Source: JADLGL01 sp963732865 (GTDB lineage Bacteria; Pseudomonadota; Alphaproteobacteria; Rhizobiales; Kaistiaceae). Taken from it: a stretch of DNA of 64,000 nt. The DNA is taken from the NCBI GenBank assembly GCA_963732865.1, contig CAVTBC010000004.1:124001-188000 (forward strand), in the 5' to 3' direction. The notes under the pieces were generated by a model. It did no database searches, was not told where the DNA came from, and saw only the letters and a list, made by a program, of their open reading frames with translations. The stretch's first letter is position 1; each line of letters begins with the position of its first letter. This document shows positions 12,044 to 21,320 of the stretch, in pieces. The position numbers were made by a program, and so were the translations under genes.

Positions 12044-14776
12044 ATGGCGACGCAGGGCGGCGATAACGGTCAGGCCCGTTATCCGACGGGGACGGTTACG
12101 TTCCTATTCACGGATATTGAGGGCTCAACCCGGTTGGTGCAGGAACTCGGCGCAGCGGCCTGGACGCCGCTGCTTGAGCGCCACCGCGCGATCATGCGCG
12201 CCGCCATTACGGAAAACGGCGGTTGCGAGGTGCAGACGGAGGGCGATTCCTTCTTCGCCGTCTACACAAAGGCAGGCGAGGCGATCGCCTCAGCCGTACA
12301 GGGACAGAAGCAACTTGCCGCGGAGGCTTGGCCGAAGGGGGCAGCCATTCTGGTGCGGATGGGTCTGCACACGGGCGAGGGCGCGCTCGACGCCGATGAC
12401 AGCTATGTCGGACCCGATGTCCACCGCGCGGCCCGCATTGCCGCGGCCGGGCATGGCGGGCAAGTGGTTCTGTCCGACACGGTGCGGGCGCTGGTCGCAA
12501 ATGCGTTGCCGCAGGGCGTGACGATCATCGATCTGGGCGAGCATCGGCTCAAGGATCTGCGGGCCGAGCGGCTCAGCCAGCTCTGCATCACGGGCCTTCG
12601 CAACACTTTCCCGCCGCTCAAGGCGATCGACCGCAGCCCCAACAATCTGCCGACGCAGCTGACGTCTTTCGTCGGGCGCGAGAACGAACTGGCCGAGGCG
12701 GGAGCGCTGCTACAGCAGAGCCGCCTGCTGACCCTGACGGGCCCCGGCGGTACCGGCAAGACGCGGATGTCGCTGCAATTGGCGGCCGCCGAGGCGGACG
12801 CCTTTCCGGACGGCATCTGGTTTGTGCCGCTGGAACCGATACGCGACCGCGATCTGGTCGCACCGACCATCGCCCGGGTGCTGGGGATCGGCCTGAGTTC
12901 GGGTCGTGATCCGATCGATCTGGTCACCGAATGGATCGCCGACAGGAAGCTGCTGCTGGTGCTCGACAATTTCGAGCAGGTGATCGCGGCTGGCCCGGTG
13001 GCGTCCGACCTGCTTCGCGCCTGCCCAAACCTGAAGATCGTCTGCACCAGCCGCTCGGTTCTGCATGTCTCGGGCGAACAGGAATATCAGGTGCCGGGCC
13101 TCCCCTCGCCGCCCGATATCAGCCGCCTGACGCCAATGCAGCGCGAGGCGCTGCCGGACGAAGCGCTGCATCCGGCGGTCGCGGCGCTCAACCAATATGA
13201 GGCGGTCCGCCTTTTCATTGCGCGGGCCATCGCGGTCCGTCCGGGGTTTGCCGTCACCAATGAGAACGCGCCTGCGGTCGCCCAGATCTGCGCTCGCCTG
13301 CACGGCATGCCTCTGGCGATCGAACTCGCAGCCGCGAGGACGAAGCTATTGTCGCCGCAGCAGATTCTCGACCGGCTGGAGCATCAGCTCGCCTTGCTGA
13401 CGTCGGGCTCCCGCGATCTGCCGGAGCGACAGCAGACGCTGCGCGGGGCGATCGCGTGGAGCTATGATCTCCTCGACGAACGCTGCAAGGCGCTGATCTT
13501 GCGGCTCGCTGTCTTCAATGGCGGCTGGGACATCGAGGCCGCCGAAGCGGTGGCGGGCGACGATGATACGATCGGCGACGTCCTCGACGGCCTCGCCGCC
13601 CTGGTCGATCAGAGCCTGGTGCGCCAGGAAGAAATGGCTGGAGCGCCGCGCTTCGAAATGTTCCCGACCATCCGCGAGTTTCTCGTCGAGGAACTGCAGC
13701 AGCGCGATCATCTCGACGCCGTGTCGGAGCGCCATGCGGCGTTCTATCTGATGCTTGCGGAAGAGGCCGCGCCGAAGCTGCATGGCGACGAGCAGCGTCA
13801 GTGGATGGACCGTCTCGAGCGCGAGCATGACAATCTGCGCGCGGCGCTCGACTGGGCGGCGGCCAAGCCCGATCCGGACATGGCGGTTCGTCTCGCCTTC
13901 GCGCTTTGGCGGTTCTGGCAGCAGCGCGGCTATCTCACCGAGGCACGGCACCGGCTGGAGGCACTTCTTGCGCTGAATTGGGATCTTCCCGACGTTCTGG
14001 CGGCGCGGCTGCTGGAGGCGGCGGGCGGCGTTGCTTATTGGCAGGCCGACCATCCGGGCGCGATGGGCCACTATGCGGCGGCGCTCAAGATCTGGCGGGG
14101 GCTCGGCGAGAAGAAGGAAATCGCCAATGCGCTCTACAATTACACTTACGCCGATGCCATTCCGACCATCCGCAGCGGCGTCCGCTTGACGGCCAAACAG
14201 ACCGCCGACAGCCTGGCGAGGAGCGACGAGGCATTGGCATTGTTTCGCGAAGTCGGCGATTCGTCGGGCGAGGCAAACATCATGTGGACGCTCGGCACGA
14301 TCTACCATTTCACCGGCGATTTCGAACGCGGCCGGGATTGGTTCGAACAGGCCCGCACGCGCTTCAAGCAGGCCGGTCAGCGCACGATGGAAGGTTGGGC
14401 ACTGCACATGATGACCTTACCGCTGCTCAAGCTGAACCGGATTGATGAAGCGGCCAAGGCCGGCCGGAGGGCGCTGCAAATCTTCCATGCCTCAGGCGAT
14501 CTGCCCGGCGTTGCGATGGTCCTGCGCAATCTGTCCGCGATGGAGATTGCATTGCACAATGACAGAAAAGCAGGACGGCTGTTTGGCGCCGCAGAAAAGT
14601 TGCTGGTCTCAACCGGCGCCGGATTGACGGCTTATCTCGATGAAGTCTTCGAGGATCGCGATCCGCGAAAGCTTCTCGGCGAGCCCGACCTGGCAGCTTT
14701 CGCCAAGGAAGGGGCGGCGATGCCGCTCGATGATATCGTCGCCTACGCGTTGGAAGAGACGCCGCAAAATGCCTAA
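12044..14776 (+). CDS. Class III nucleotidyl cyclase domain with ATPase and TPR-like tail
   Basis: A 910-residue multi-domain signalling protein. Residues 14-190 form a class III cyclase domain with both metal aspartates (D24 in FTDIEGSTR, D68 in TEGDSFF). The purine-selecting lysine position (-4 from D68) is Q64, and the transition-state asparagine position in VGPDVHRAAR is H127, so catalysis is doubtful or altered. Residues 205-540 are a STAND-type ATPase with Walker A GPGGTGKT (233-240) and Walker B LLLVLDN. The rest is helical, tetratricopeptide-like sequence. No DNA-binding domain is seen. It could act as a nucleotide-regulated scaffold. Start: ATG with GGAAGG just upstream. Confidence 0.85.
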   Translation: MATQGGDNGQARYPTGTVTFLFTDIEGSTRLVQELGAAAWTPLLERHRAIMRAAITENGGCEVQTEGDSFFAVYTKAGEAIASAVQGQKQLAAEAWPKGAAILVRMGLHTGEGALDADDSYVGPDVHRAARIAAAGHGGQVVLSDTVRALVANALPQGVTIIDLGEHRLKDLRAERLSQLCITGLRNTFPPLKAIDRSPNNLPTQLTSFVGRENELAEAGALLQQSRLLTLTGPGGTGKTRMSLQLAAAEADAFPDGIWFVPLEPIRDRDLVAPTIARVLGIGLSSGRDPIDLVTEWIADRKLLLVLDNFEQVIAAGPVASDLLRACPNLKIVCTSRSVLHVSGEQEYQVPGLPSPPDISRLTPMQREALPDEALHPAVAALNQYEAVRLFIARAIAVRPGFAVTNENAPAVAQICARLHGMPLAIELAAARTKLLSPQQILDRLEHQLALLTSGSRDLPERQQTLRGAIAWSYDLLDERCKALILRLAVFNGGWDIEAAEAVAGDDDTIGDVLDGLAALVDQSLVRQEEMAGAPRFEMFPTIREFLVEELQQRDHLDAVSERHAAFYLMLAEEAAPKLHGDEQRQWMDRLEREHDNLRAALDWAAAKPDPDMAVRLAFALWRFWQQRGYLTEARHRLEALLALNWDLPDVLAARLLEAAGGVAYWQADHPGAMGHYAAALKIWRGLGEKKEIANALYNYTYADAIPTIRSGVRLTAKQTADSLARSDEALALFREVGDSSGEANIMWTLGTIYHFTGDFERGRDWFEQARTRFKQAGQRTMEGWALHMMTLPLLKLNRIDEAAKAGRRALQIFHASGDLPGVAMVLRNLSAMEIALHNDRKAGRLFGAAEKLLVSTGAGLTAYLDEVFEDRDPRKLLGEPDLAAFAKEGAAMPLDDIVAYALEETPQNA

Positions 14777-14863
14777 CGGTTCGGCAGCGATGCTGTTGCG
14801 CGCCAAGCATTTATCGGTCTAGCCTCAGTCCGTGGCACGCGGAAGGCCCTCCTATTGAGGGAT

Positions 14864-14929
14864 ATCAGCCGGGTTTCTCGGCTGATCAATAAGAATAACT
14901 GTTATCCGGACCTGGCACGTTTCAGTGCC
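14864..14929 (+). promoter_or_regulatory. Two hairpins in the leader of the TAXI-TRAP operon
   Basis: An 8-bp perfect stem ATCAGCCG/CGGCTGAT (14864-14886, 7-base loop) is followed by a GGCAC/GTGCC stem (14914-14929). There is no T-run after either. The first could end transcription of the preceding cyclase gene, or both could belong to the 5' leader of the transporter mRNA. This is based on sequence symmetry only. Confidence 0.3.
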
Positions 14930-15026
14930 GGGGGCCGCGATTGTTCGAGCCCGCATGGTCCTTGTCGGGCGATCGGGTCGGTTAGCCGGCGGAGGCCACG
15001 CCGCCGCGCATTCAAGGAGATAGAGA

Positions 15027-15998
15027 ATGGCCTTTTCGATGAAGAAAGCCGTGGTCATCGCCGTGTCAGGCGCGGTGGTCGCGTTTGCCGGCGTGGCGAT
15101 CGCACAAGAACAATTCATCACCGTTGGAACCGGCGGCGTCACGGGCGTCTATTACCCTGCCGGCGGCGCCATCTGTCGCGAGGTCAACGCAGTACGCACC
15201 GAAACCGGTATCCGGTGCTCGGCGGAATCGACGGGCGGCTCGGTGTTCAACGTCAACGCCATCCGCAGCGGCGATCTTGATTTCGGCATCGCCCAGTCGG
15301 ACGTCCAATACAACGCCTATAACGGCCTGGATGCGTTCGCCGATGCCGGACCATTCGAGGGGCTGCGCTTCGTCTTCTCGCTTCATGCGGAGCCCTTCAC
15401 AGTCGTGGTGCGCGCCAATTCGGGGATCGAGACGTTTGAGGATCTCCTCGGCAAGCGGGTCAATGTCGGCAACCCCGGCTCGGGCCAGCGGGCGACGATG
15501 GAACTGGTGATGTCGCGCTATGGCTGGACCATGGACGACTTCGCGCTCGCCTCTGAACTGCCATCGCGCGAACAGGCGCAGGCGCTGTGCGACAATCAGA
15601 TCGACGCCTTCGTCTTCACCGTCGGCCACCCGTCTGCGGCGATCTCGGAGCCGGTGGCGACCTGCGACGCACGCCTCATCAATGTCGACGGCGATGTCAT
15701 CGCCGCTCTGGTCGATGAGTTCCCCTACTACTTCTGGGCGACGATCCCGGCCGGCATGTACAACAACACCGAGGACATCACGACCTTCGGCGTGGGCGCC
15801 ACGTTCGTTACGTCGGCCGATACGCCGGACGACGTCGTCTACACTGTGGTGAAGTCGGTTTTCGACAATTTCGATAACTTCGTGTCCCTGCATCCGGCCT
15901 TTGCCGCACTGACGCCCGAGGGTATGGCGACCAACGGCCAATCGGCCCCGATCCATCCCGGCGCCTTGCGCTACTTCGAAGAGGCCGGCCTCCGATAG
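15027..15998 (+). CDS. TAXI-family TRAP transporter solute-binding protein
   Basis: Periplasmic binding protein (323 residues) of a TRAP uptake system driven by an ion gradient. It has a clear signal peptide (MAFSMKKAVVIAV... ending AIAQ). The mature start FITVGTGGVTGVYYPAGGAICR is the hallmark of the TAXI subgroup, followed by STGGSVFNVNAIRSGDLDFGIAQSD. AAGGAGAT precedes the ATG. The permease gene follows 81 bases downstream. The ligand is not predictable; characterised TAXI members are few, and glutamate or other carboxylates are usual guesses. Confidence 0.93.
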   Translation: MAFSMKKAVVIAVSGAVVAFAGVAIAQEQFITVGTGGVTGVYYPAGGAICREVNAVRTETGIRCSAESTGGSVFNVNAIRSGDLDFGIAQSDVQYNAYNGLDAFADAGPFEGLRFVFSLHAEPFTVVVRANSGIETFEDLLGKRVNVGNPGSGQRATMELVMSRYGWTMDDFALASELPSREQAQALCDNQIDAFVFTVGHPSAAISEPVATCDARLINVDGDVIAALVDEFPYYFWATIPAGMYNNTEDITTFGVGATFVTSADTPDDVVYTVVKSVFDNFDNFVSLHPAFAALTPEGMATNGQSAPIHPGALRYFEEAGLR

Positions 15999-16022
15999 GA
16001 GCGCCGGTCACCAGCACAATCT

Positions 16023-16049
16023 CCCCGGGGCGTCTGTTGCGCTCCGGGG
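16023..16049 (+). other. Intergenic hairpin between TRAP binding protein and permease
   Basis: CCCCGG and CCGGGG form a 6-bp GC stem with a 15-base loop in the 81-base gap. No T-run follows, so it is not a classic terminator. Such hairpins often protect the upstream binding-protein message from 3' decay so that it outnumbers the permease; that role is inference here. Confidence 0.35.
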
Positions 16050-16079
16050 TCTTCGCTTCCCGCTACTGAGGCAGTTGCG

Positions 16080-18827
16080 ATGGCCGAGCCGGGCGAAAGC
16101 GCGTCGGACACCGACATGGCTGCCAATCCGGCAGCTGTCGAGACGGGCGCGCGCGTCCCGGTCGGTAGCACGCGAAAGATCATCGCGGGCGCGGCGATCG
16201 CCTGGTCGTTGTTCCAATTGTGGATCGCCTCGCCGATCCCGTTCTCGCTCGATTTCCTGATCATCAGCCAGACGCAGGCGCGGCCGGTTCATCTCGCCTT
16301 CGCGATGTTCCTCGCCTTCATGTCGTTCCCGGGCGTCGTTCACACGGCCCGCCGCGTGCCGTTCTTTGCCGCCTTCTGGCTGGTCGGCGCGATTGGCCTC
16401 GCCATCTATTCGGTCACCGTCCTTGTCAGCGACAATAGCGGTTACTGGCCGATCTTCGCGGCGATGGCCGCGGTCTGCGCGACCATCGCCTGGATGGCCT
16501 ACCGGCCGAAGCGGCTCGACCGGGTGCCGCGCATCGATTGGCTCCTGGCGTTGCTCGCCGCCGCCAGTGCCGCCTATCTCTTCGTCTTTTTCAACACGCT
16601 GGCGCTGCGGCCGGGCGCGCCGCATTTCATCGATCTCTTCGTCGCCGGCGTCGGCATGGTCGTGCTGCTGGAGGCAACGCGGCGCACGCTCGGCCCGGCT
16701 CTGACGATCATCGCGCTGGCGATGCTCTTCTACGGCTTTGCCGGCCGCATCATGCCGGAGTTGATCTCGCATGGCGGCTTGTCGTTCAGCCGGGTGATGT
16801 CGCAGCAATGGCTCGGCAATGAGGGGGTGTTCGGCATCGCCCTCGGCGTCTCGACCAGCTTCGTCTTCATGTTCGTGCTGTTCGGGGCGCTGCTCGAGCG
16901 GGCCGGCGCCGGGCATTATTTCATCCAGCTCTCATTCGCGCTGCTCGGCCATCTGCGCGGCGGACCCGCCAAGGCCGCCGTCGTGTCGTCGGGTCTGACG
17001 GGGCTCGTCTCCGGCTCGTCGATCGCCAATGTCGTGACGACCGGCACCTTCACCATTCCGCTGATGAAGCGCGTCGGCTACAGCGCCGTGAAGGCCGGAG
17101 CATTCGAAGTCGCCGCCTCGGTCAACGGCCAGATCATGCCGCCGATCATGGGGGCGGCGGCGTTCCTCATCGCCGAATATGTCGGCATTCCCTACACCGA
17201 GGTGATCCTCCACGCCTTCGTCCCGGCGGTCGCCACCTATGTGGCGCTGTTCTATATCGTCCATATCGAGGCGATGAAGGCCGGGATCGAGGGCCTGCCG
17301 CGGCGGACGATCCGCCCCGTGACGGTGCGGCTGCTGCGCGCCGGCATCGGCATTTCCGGCTTTCTCATCATTGCCAATCTCATCTATTGGGCGATCAGCT
17401 GGATCAAGGACTGGCTGGGCGACGCGGCCAGTCCGGTGCTGGCGGTTCTCCTCGTCGCCGCCTATGTCGGGTTGCTGGCTTGGCGCGCCCGCTTTGCGGA
17501 CCTGCCGCCCGACGATCCGGAAGCCGAAGTGCAGCTTCCCGATGCCTTCGAAGTTGCCCGCACCGGCCTGCATTTCGTGCTGCCGATCATCGTGCTGGTC
17601 TGGTGCCTGATGGTGGAGCGGCTGTCGCCGGGCCTCTCCGCCTTCTGGGCGATCCTGCCGCTCATCATGATCCTGACGACGCAGGACGCGATTACCGCCT
17701 TTTTCCGCGGCGAGACGGCGCTCGGCCGGCATCTGGTGAACGGCATTCGGGCGCTGGGCGAGGGCCTGCGCAACGGTGCGATGAACATGGTCGGCGTGGC
17801 GGTGGCGACGGCCACGGCCGGCATCGTTGTTGCCACCGTCGCCACGACGCCGCTCGGGCTCGGCATGACGGAGGTTGTCGAGGCCCTCGCCGGCGGCAGC
17901 CTCCTCGTCATGCTCCTCCTGACCGCCGTGTTCTGCCTCATTCTCGGCATGGGCCTGCCGACGACGGCGAACTACATCATCGTGGCGACGCTGATGGCGC
18001 CGGTCATTGTCCAGCTTGCTGCGGCGAACGGGCTCGCGGTGCCGCTGCTCGCGGCGCATCTCTTCGTCTTTTACTTCGGCCTCATGGCGGATGTGACGCC
18101 GCCGGTCGGCCTCGCCTCCTATGCCGCCGCGGCGATCTCCAAGGCCTCGCCGATCGCGACCGGCGTGCAGGCATTTCGCTACGAAATTCGCACAGCGCTG
18201 CTGCCGTTCATCTTCATCTTCAACACGCAGCTCATCCTCATCGGCATCGACAATTTCTTTCACGGGGCGCTGACGATCCTCGCCGCCGTCTTGGCGATGC
18301 TGATGTTTGTTGCGGCGACGCAGAACTGGTTTCTCGTCAAGAGCCGGCTGTGGGAATCGGCGGTGCTGCTCGCGGCTTGCTTCACTCTGCTGCGGCCCGG
18401 CGTGTGGATGGACATGATCGCCCCGGAATTGCTGTCGCGCCCGCCGTCGGATCTTGCTGCCATCGTCGAGCCGCTGCCGGCCGGAACCAGTGTCGAGCTG
18501 CGCTTCACCGGGACCAATATGGACGGCGAGCCAATCTCGCATACGGCCCTGCTGACACTGGGGTCGGGCGCGAACCCGGCGCTCCGTTTCGGCGCGGCGG
18601 GGATGGGCCTCTTCGCCGCCGGCGACAGCTACCAGGTCACCTATGTCGCGCCACGGGGCGAAGCCGACAGCTACGGCCTCGAAACCGGTATGATCATTGC
18701 CGAAGTCTTCGTCGCCAATCCCGACCGGCCGCCGAAAGAGCTGTTCTTCATCCCGGCGCTGGTGGCCATCGGGCTGATCTATTGGTGGCAGCGGCGGCGA
18801 CGCGACGGGTCGCCCGTCGCCGCCTGA
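16080..18827 (+). CDS. TRAP transporter fused permease (DctQ/DctM-like, 4TM-12TM)
   Basis: A 915-residue inner-membrane permease in which the small and large TRAP subunits are fused, as is normal for TAXI systems. The N-terminal part (to about 230) carries about six membrane segments. The DctM-like core follows with SGSSIANVVTTGTFTIPLMK, ASVNGQIMPPIMGAAAFLIAEY and the late GMGLPTTANYIIVATLMAP and DVTPPVGLASYAAAAISKA motifs. Near the C-terminus a soluble, PDZ-like stretch (about 780-890: PAGTSVELRFTG, SYGLETGMIIAEV) is followed by a final membrane helix. It works with the upstream binding protein. Its 3' end nearly touches the convergent PDZ gene. Confidence 0.93.
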   Translation: MAEPGESASDTDMAANPAAVETGARVPVGSTRKIIAGAAIAWSLFQLWIASPIPFSLDFLIISQTQARPVHLAFAMFLAFMSFPGVVHTARRVPFFAAFWLVGAIGLAIYSVTVLVSDNSGYWPIFAAMAAVCATIAWMAYRPKRLDRVPRIDWLLALLAAASAAYLFVFFNTLALRPGAPHFIDLFVAGVGMVVLLEATRRTLGPALTIIALAMLFYGFAGRIMPELISHGGLSFSRVMSQQWLGNEGVFGIALGVSTSFVFMFVLFGALLERAGAGHYFIQLSFALLGHLRGGPAKAAVVSSGLTGLVSGSSIANVVTTGTFTIPLMKRVGYSAVKAGAFEVAASVNGQIMPPIMGAAAFLIAEYVGIPYTEVILHAFVPAVATYVALFYIVHIEAMKAGIEGLPRRTIRPVTVRLLRAGIGISGFLIIANLIYWAISWIKDWLGDAASPVLAVLLVAAYVGLLAWRARFADLPPDDPEAEVQLPDAFEVARTGLHFVLPIIVLVWCLMVERLSPGLSAFWAILPLIMILTTQDAITAFFRGETALGRHLVNGIRALGEGLRNGAMNMVGVAVATATAGIVVATVATTPLGLGMTEVVEALAGGSLLVMLLLTAVFCLILGMGLPTTANYIIVATLMAPVIVQLAAANGLAVPLLAAHLFVFYFGLMADVTPPVGLASYAAAAISKASPIATGVQAFRYEIRTALLPFIFIFNTQLILIGIDNFFHGALTILAAVLAMLMFVAATQNWFLVKSRLWESAVLLAACFTLLRPGVWMDMIAPELLSRPPSDLAAIVEPLPAGTSVELRFTGTNMDGEPISHTALLTLGSGANPALRFGAAGMGLFAAGDSYQVTYVAPRGEADSYGLETGMIIAEVFVANPDRPPKELFFIPALVAIGLIYWWQRRRRDGSPVAA

Positions 18828-18834
18828 GTGGGCA

Positions 18835-19965
18835 CTATTTGGTCGGCGGCGGCGGTGTCGGTTCGCCGGTGGGCGCCGGTGTTACGGTGACAAGTGCCCC
18901 GGAAACGGTGACATTCGCCGCGATCAGCTGCGGCTCGCCGTCGCCGGTGGGGTTCCAGTAGACGTCATATGGCGCCGGACCCAACAGGAGCGGCAGGTCG
19001 GACCTGCCTATCGTCCAGTTGCGGTAGTTGTCGGTGTCGGGCGGGTCGCCGGCAAAGACGACACCCCACCAGCCACCGGGCCCGATCGGATCGACGCCGT
19101 CCGTCGGCGGCTCCAGCTGAATGCCGCCATTGGCGCGGATGATGCGCTGCGGTTCCACACTGGCGCGGGTCAAGGTGACTCCAAACTGGGCGCCGCCGCG
19201 AGCGATGGTCAGGGCGACGTCGGTAGCCGATGGCCCGCGCAGGAGCGCGACCGCGTCGGCGAGCGCCATGCCCACAATCGATTGTCCGTCAACCGCGATG
19301 ATCAAATCACCCGGCTGAATTGTCGAGGCTTCGGCCGGACCGCCGGGGATCGCGCGCACGATGGCAACGCCGTCATCCTGGCCGGTGACCTCAAGGCCGA
19401 CGCCGGCAAAAATCGGTTCGATCGTCTCGGTTCCGACCCAAATCGGCGGAACGTCGTCAGTGTCGTCGTTCTCGTAGAGGAAGTCATATTGGCCCGGCGG
19501 CAGGAAGATCGAATTGCCTGTCGTGGTCTGGTTGATCATGGAATACGAGGTCGCCGTCGAAACAATGGCGCCAAACCAGGCGTGACCGGCGACCGGTCGC
19601 GGCGCCCAATCGGCCAGCTCGAGCGTGGCCCCGGTGGCGGCGCGGACTTCGGTCATCGCCCCGGCAGCGACGACGACATTGGCAGAAATCAAAAGCGGTT
19701 CCAGCGTCGCGTTCTGGACCCAATAGACATTGTAGGTGCCGGCCGGAAACGGGGCGCTGGCGTCGTGGATGACGGTCGGCGCCTTGCCGAGGCCCTGACC
19801 GGAGGGCACAGCGATCCATCCGCCGTCGGGCCCCCATCCGCCGAGCCAGTCTGCCGCGCTGACAGTAATCCCCTGCGCCGGTTGCGCCGATGCCGGTACG
19901 GCACTGATGGCGGCTGACAGAATGAACGCAGCGGCAGCGGCGGTCCGGAGGGCGATCTTGCGCAT
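18835..19965 (-). CDS. Secreted PDZ-domain protein with repeated beta modules
   Basis: A 376-residue exported protein of unknown function. The ATG at 19965 has GAGGAG nine bases upstream and opens a signal peptide ending near PASAQ (28). A PDZ domain lies at about 187-268 (EVTGQDDGVAIVRAIPGGPA, IQPGDLIIAVDGQSI, LLRGPSATDVALTI). It is flanked by related segments: AGTYNVYWVQNATLEPLLIS and ANVVVAAGAMTEV at 76-107, PGQYDFLY...TIEPIFAGVGLEV at 157-193, and APYDVYWNPTGDGEPQLIAA then NVTVSGALVTV at 331-361. So a beta unit occurs before and after the PDZ. There is no protease domain. The tail is proline-rich. Confidence 0.8.
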   Translation of the reverse strand: MRKIALRTAAAAAFILSAAISAVPASAQPAQGITVSAADWLGGWGPDGGWIAVPSGQGLGKAPTVIHDASAPFPAGTYNVYWVQNATLEPLLISANVVVAAGAMTEVRAATGATLELADWAPRPVAGHAWFGAIVSTATSYSMINQTTTGNSIFLPPGQYDFLYENDDTDDVPPIWVGTETIEPIFAGVGLEVTGQDDGVAIVRAIPGGPAEASTIQPGDLIIAVDGQSIVGMALADAVALLRGPSATDVALTIARGGAQFGVTLTRASVEPQRIIRANGGIQLEPPTDGVDPIGPGGWWGVVFAGDPPDTDNYRNWTIGRSDLPLLLGPAPYDVYWNPTGDGEPQLIAANVTVSGALVTVTPAPTGEPTPPPPTK

Positions 19966-20039
19966 GGGCGTGGCTCCTCGTGGCACGATTGGGCGCATCT
20001 TCTCCGCTCGAAGCGATGCGGTCAAATGGCGACGAAAGA

Positions 20040-20065
20040 GCCCCGTTCGCGGGGGCGAACGGGGC
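20040..20065 (-). terminator. Probable Rho-independent terminator of the glycine-zipper gene
   Basis: An 11-bp stem GCCCCGTTCGC/GCGAACGGGGC with a four-base loop lies 74 bases after the stop of the glycine-zipper gene. On the minus strand it is followed by CTCTTTCG, a weak T-rich stretch. Confidence 0.55.
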
Positions 20066-20138
20066 AGGTAGCGGGAGGAGGGAGGAGACTGCAGACCGGG
20101 GCGGCGGCGAGGTTGCCTCGCCGCCGAAGGGGAAGCGC

Positions 20139-20519
20139 CTAGTAGTAGAGCGGCGCGCCGTAGATGCAGGCGGAGTAGGCGTTGTTGTATTCCGCCTGCC
20201 ATTGCGGCTGGCCGATGACCGCGCCGGCGCCAAGGCCGACAGTGCCGCCAACGATCGCACCGGCGATCGGTGTACCGAAGAAGAAGCCACCGGCGAGAGC
20301 GCCGACGCCAGCGCCGATCAGACCACCGGCGCCGATGCGGACACCGCGATTGCCGGCATGGGCATTGGCGACGTCGCGGGCATAGCTGTCGCACATCTGG
20401 CTGGTGCGGACGACCGGCGCCGGCGCCGGGGTGACGTAATAGGCCGAAGCGGTGGCGGTGGTGGCGGCGATGACGCCGGCGGTGAGCGTGGCGGCGAGAA
20501 GGGTCTTGGTGATGTTCAT
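20139..20519 (-). CDS. Small glycine-zipper envelope protein
   Basis: A 126-residue exported protein. The start at 20519 has GAGGA upstream and gives a signal peptide MNITKTLLAATLTAGVIAAT ending near ASA. A central stretch (about 65-105) is almost all Gly/Ala with GxxxG spacing (GAGGLIGAGVGALAGGFFFG), a glycine zipper that probably inserts in or spans the envelope. Cysteines at MCDSYA and SACIYG could pair. Similar short proteins are common in Hyphomicrobiales and are of unknown function. Confidence 0.75.
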   Translation of the reverse strand: MNITKTLLAATLTAGVIAATTATASAYYVTPAPAPVVRTSQMCDSYARDVANAHAGNRGVRIGAGGLIGAGVGALAGGFFFGTPIAGAIVGGTVGLGAGAVIGQPQWQAEYNNAYSACIYGAPLYY

Positions 20520-20691
20520 GGTCGTGTCCTCAGATTGTGGCCGCGGCGGCGGCCGGTTGTGCGAATTCAGTGATCGCTTTTTGCCAAAGCGCCGCTGAAC
20601 CAACCCTGAGGCGGTCGTTATCTTCCGTTCAGATTGGCGAAAGCGCCCATTTCCCGTGGAAAAGCTGGCTTCCAAAGGCTCGTGGAGCAGC

Positions 20692-21249
20692 CTATTTCTT
20701 GGGAGCAGATGTCCGAGGCGGCCAGACTTGCGGGAACATGCCGGGCTCGATCGTGCCGTCGCATTCATCCTGGGCGTAGAACGCCAACAGTCTGAAGCCG
20801 TAATCCACCCATTGCCAGACGCCGGACGTGCCGCAATCGGCGAGGCCGCGGCCTTTGTAGAAGCTGGTGAGCGTCAAGGTGCTGTCGTCAAAGGTTGGGT
20901 TGAAGAGCTGGTCGACGCCCATCCAGCCATAGGGGCCGTAATAGTCTGCGAAGAGGAGCCGGGAGTAGGTGTCCTGGCCCTCATTGCCGACATAGAAAGT
21001 GTAGCTGAAATTGTATGCCCCGGCGGCGCAGGGAACCATGTAGAGGACGAAGCCGTTGGCGAGGCGATAGACCGTCCAGTCGTCGCCATGGACAAGCTCG
21101 TCAAGCGGCTCGCACATCGGCTCGTCGGCGTGCTGTGCCAGAAGCGTCGGCGGTAGCTCGGTCGGCAGGCCGGGCGATTGTGCCAGCGCCGGTGCGGCGA
21201 TCAGTGTGCTCGTGAAAGCGAACGTAAGTATCCGAGCGGTCTTGCCCAT
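20692..21249 (-). CDS. Hypothetical secreted protein
   Basis: A 185-residue exported protein. ATG at 21249 is chosen because GGAG lies 8 bases upstream and it opens a signal peptide (MGKTARILTFAFTSTLIAAPALAQ). The mature part has four cysteines (in PMCEPL, VPCAAG, ADCGTSG and DECDGT) likely to form two disulfides, and several aromatic beta-like segments (FSYTFYVGNEGQ, LLFADYYGPYGW). It resembles DUF1176-like periplasmic proteins in its Cys and aromatic pattern (CGTSGVWQW), but I cannot assign a role. Confidence 0.7.
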   Translation of the reverse strand: MGKTARILTFAFTSTLIAAPALAQSPGLPTELPPTLLAQHADEPMCEPLDELVHGDDWTVYRLANGFVLYMVPCAAGAYNFSYTFYVGNEGQDTYSRLLFADYYGPYGWMGVDQLFNPTFDDSTLTLTSFYKGRGLADCGTSGVWQWVDYGFRLLAFYAQDECDGTIEPGMFPQVWPPRTSAPKK

Positions 21250-21320
21250 GGTGATGTCTCCGGTACGGCGAACAGTGTAACTGAACGCCGCCTGCCGCCG
21301 CACCGGAAACAACGCGGCGG

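Noticed and set aside
14833..14848. Possible sigma-54 promoter before the TAXI-TRAP genes (TGGCACGCGGAAGGCC)
   Set aside because: The -24 half is perfect, but the -12 half reads AGGCC rather than TTGCA, and it lies 180 bases from the start codon.
14914..14929. Second TGGCAC in the same leader
   Set aside because: The GG-to-GC spacing is one base too long for sigma-54; the GGCAC/GTGCC symmetry explains it better as a hairpin.
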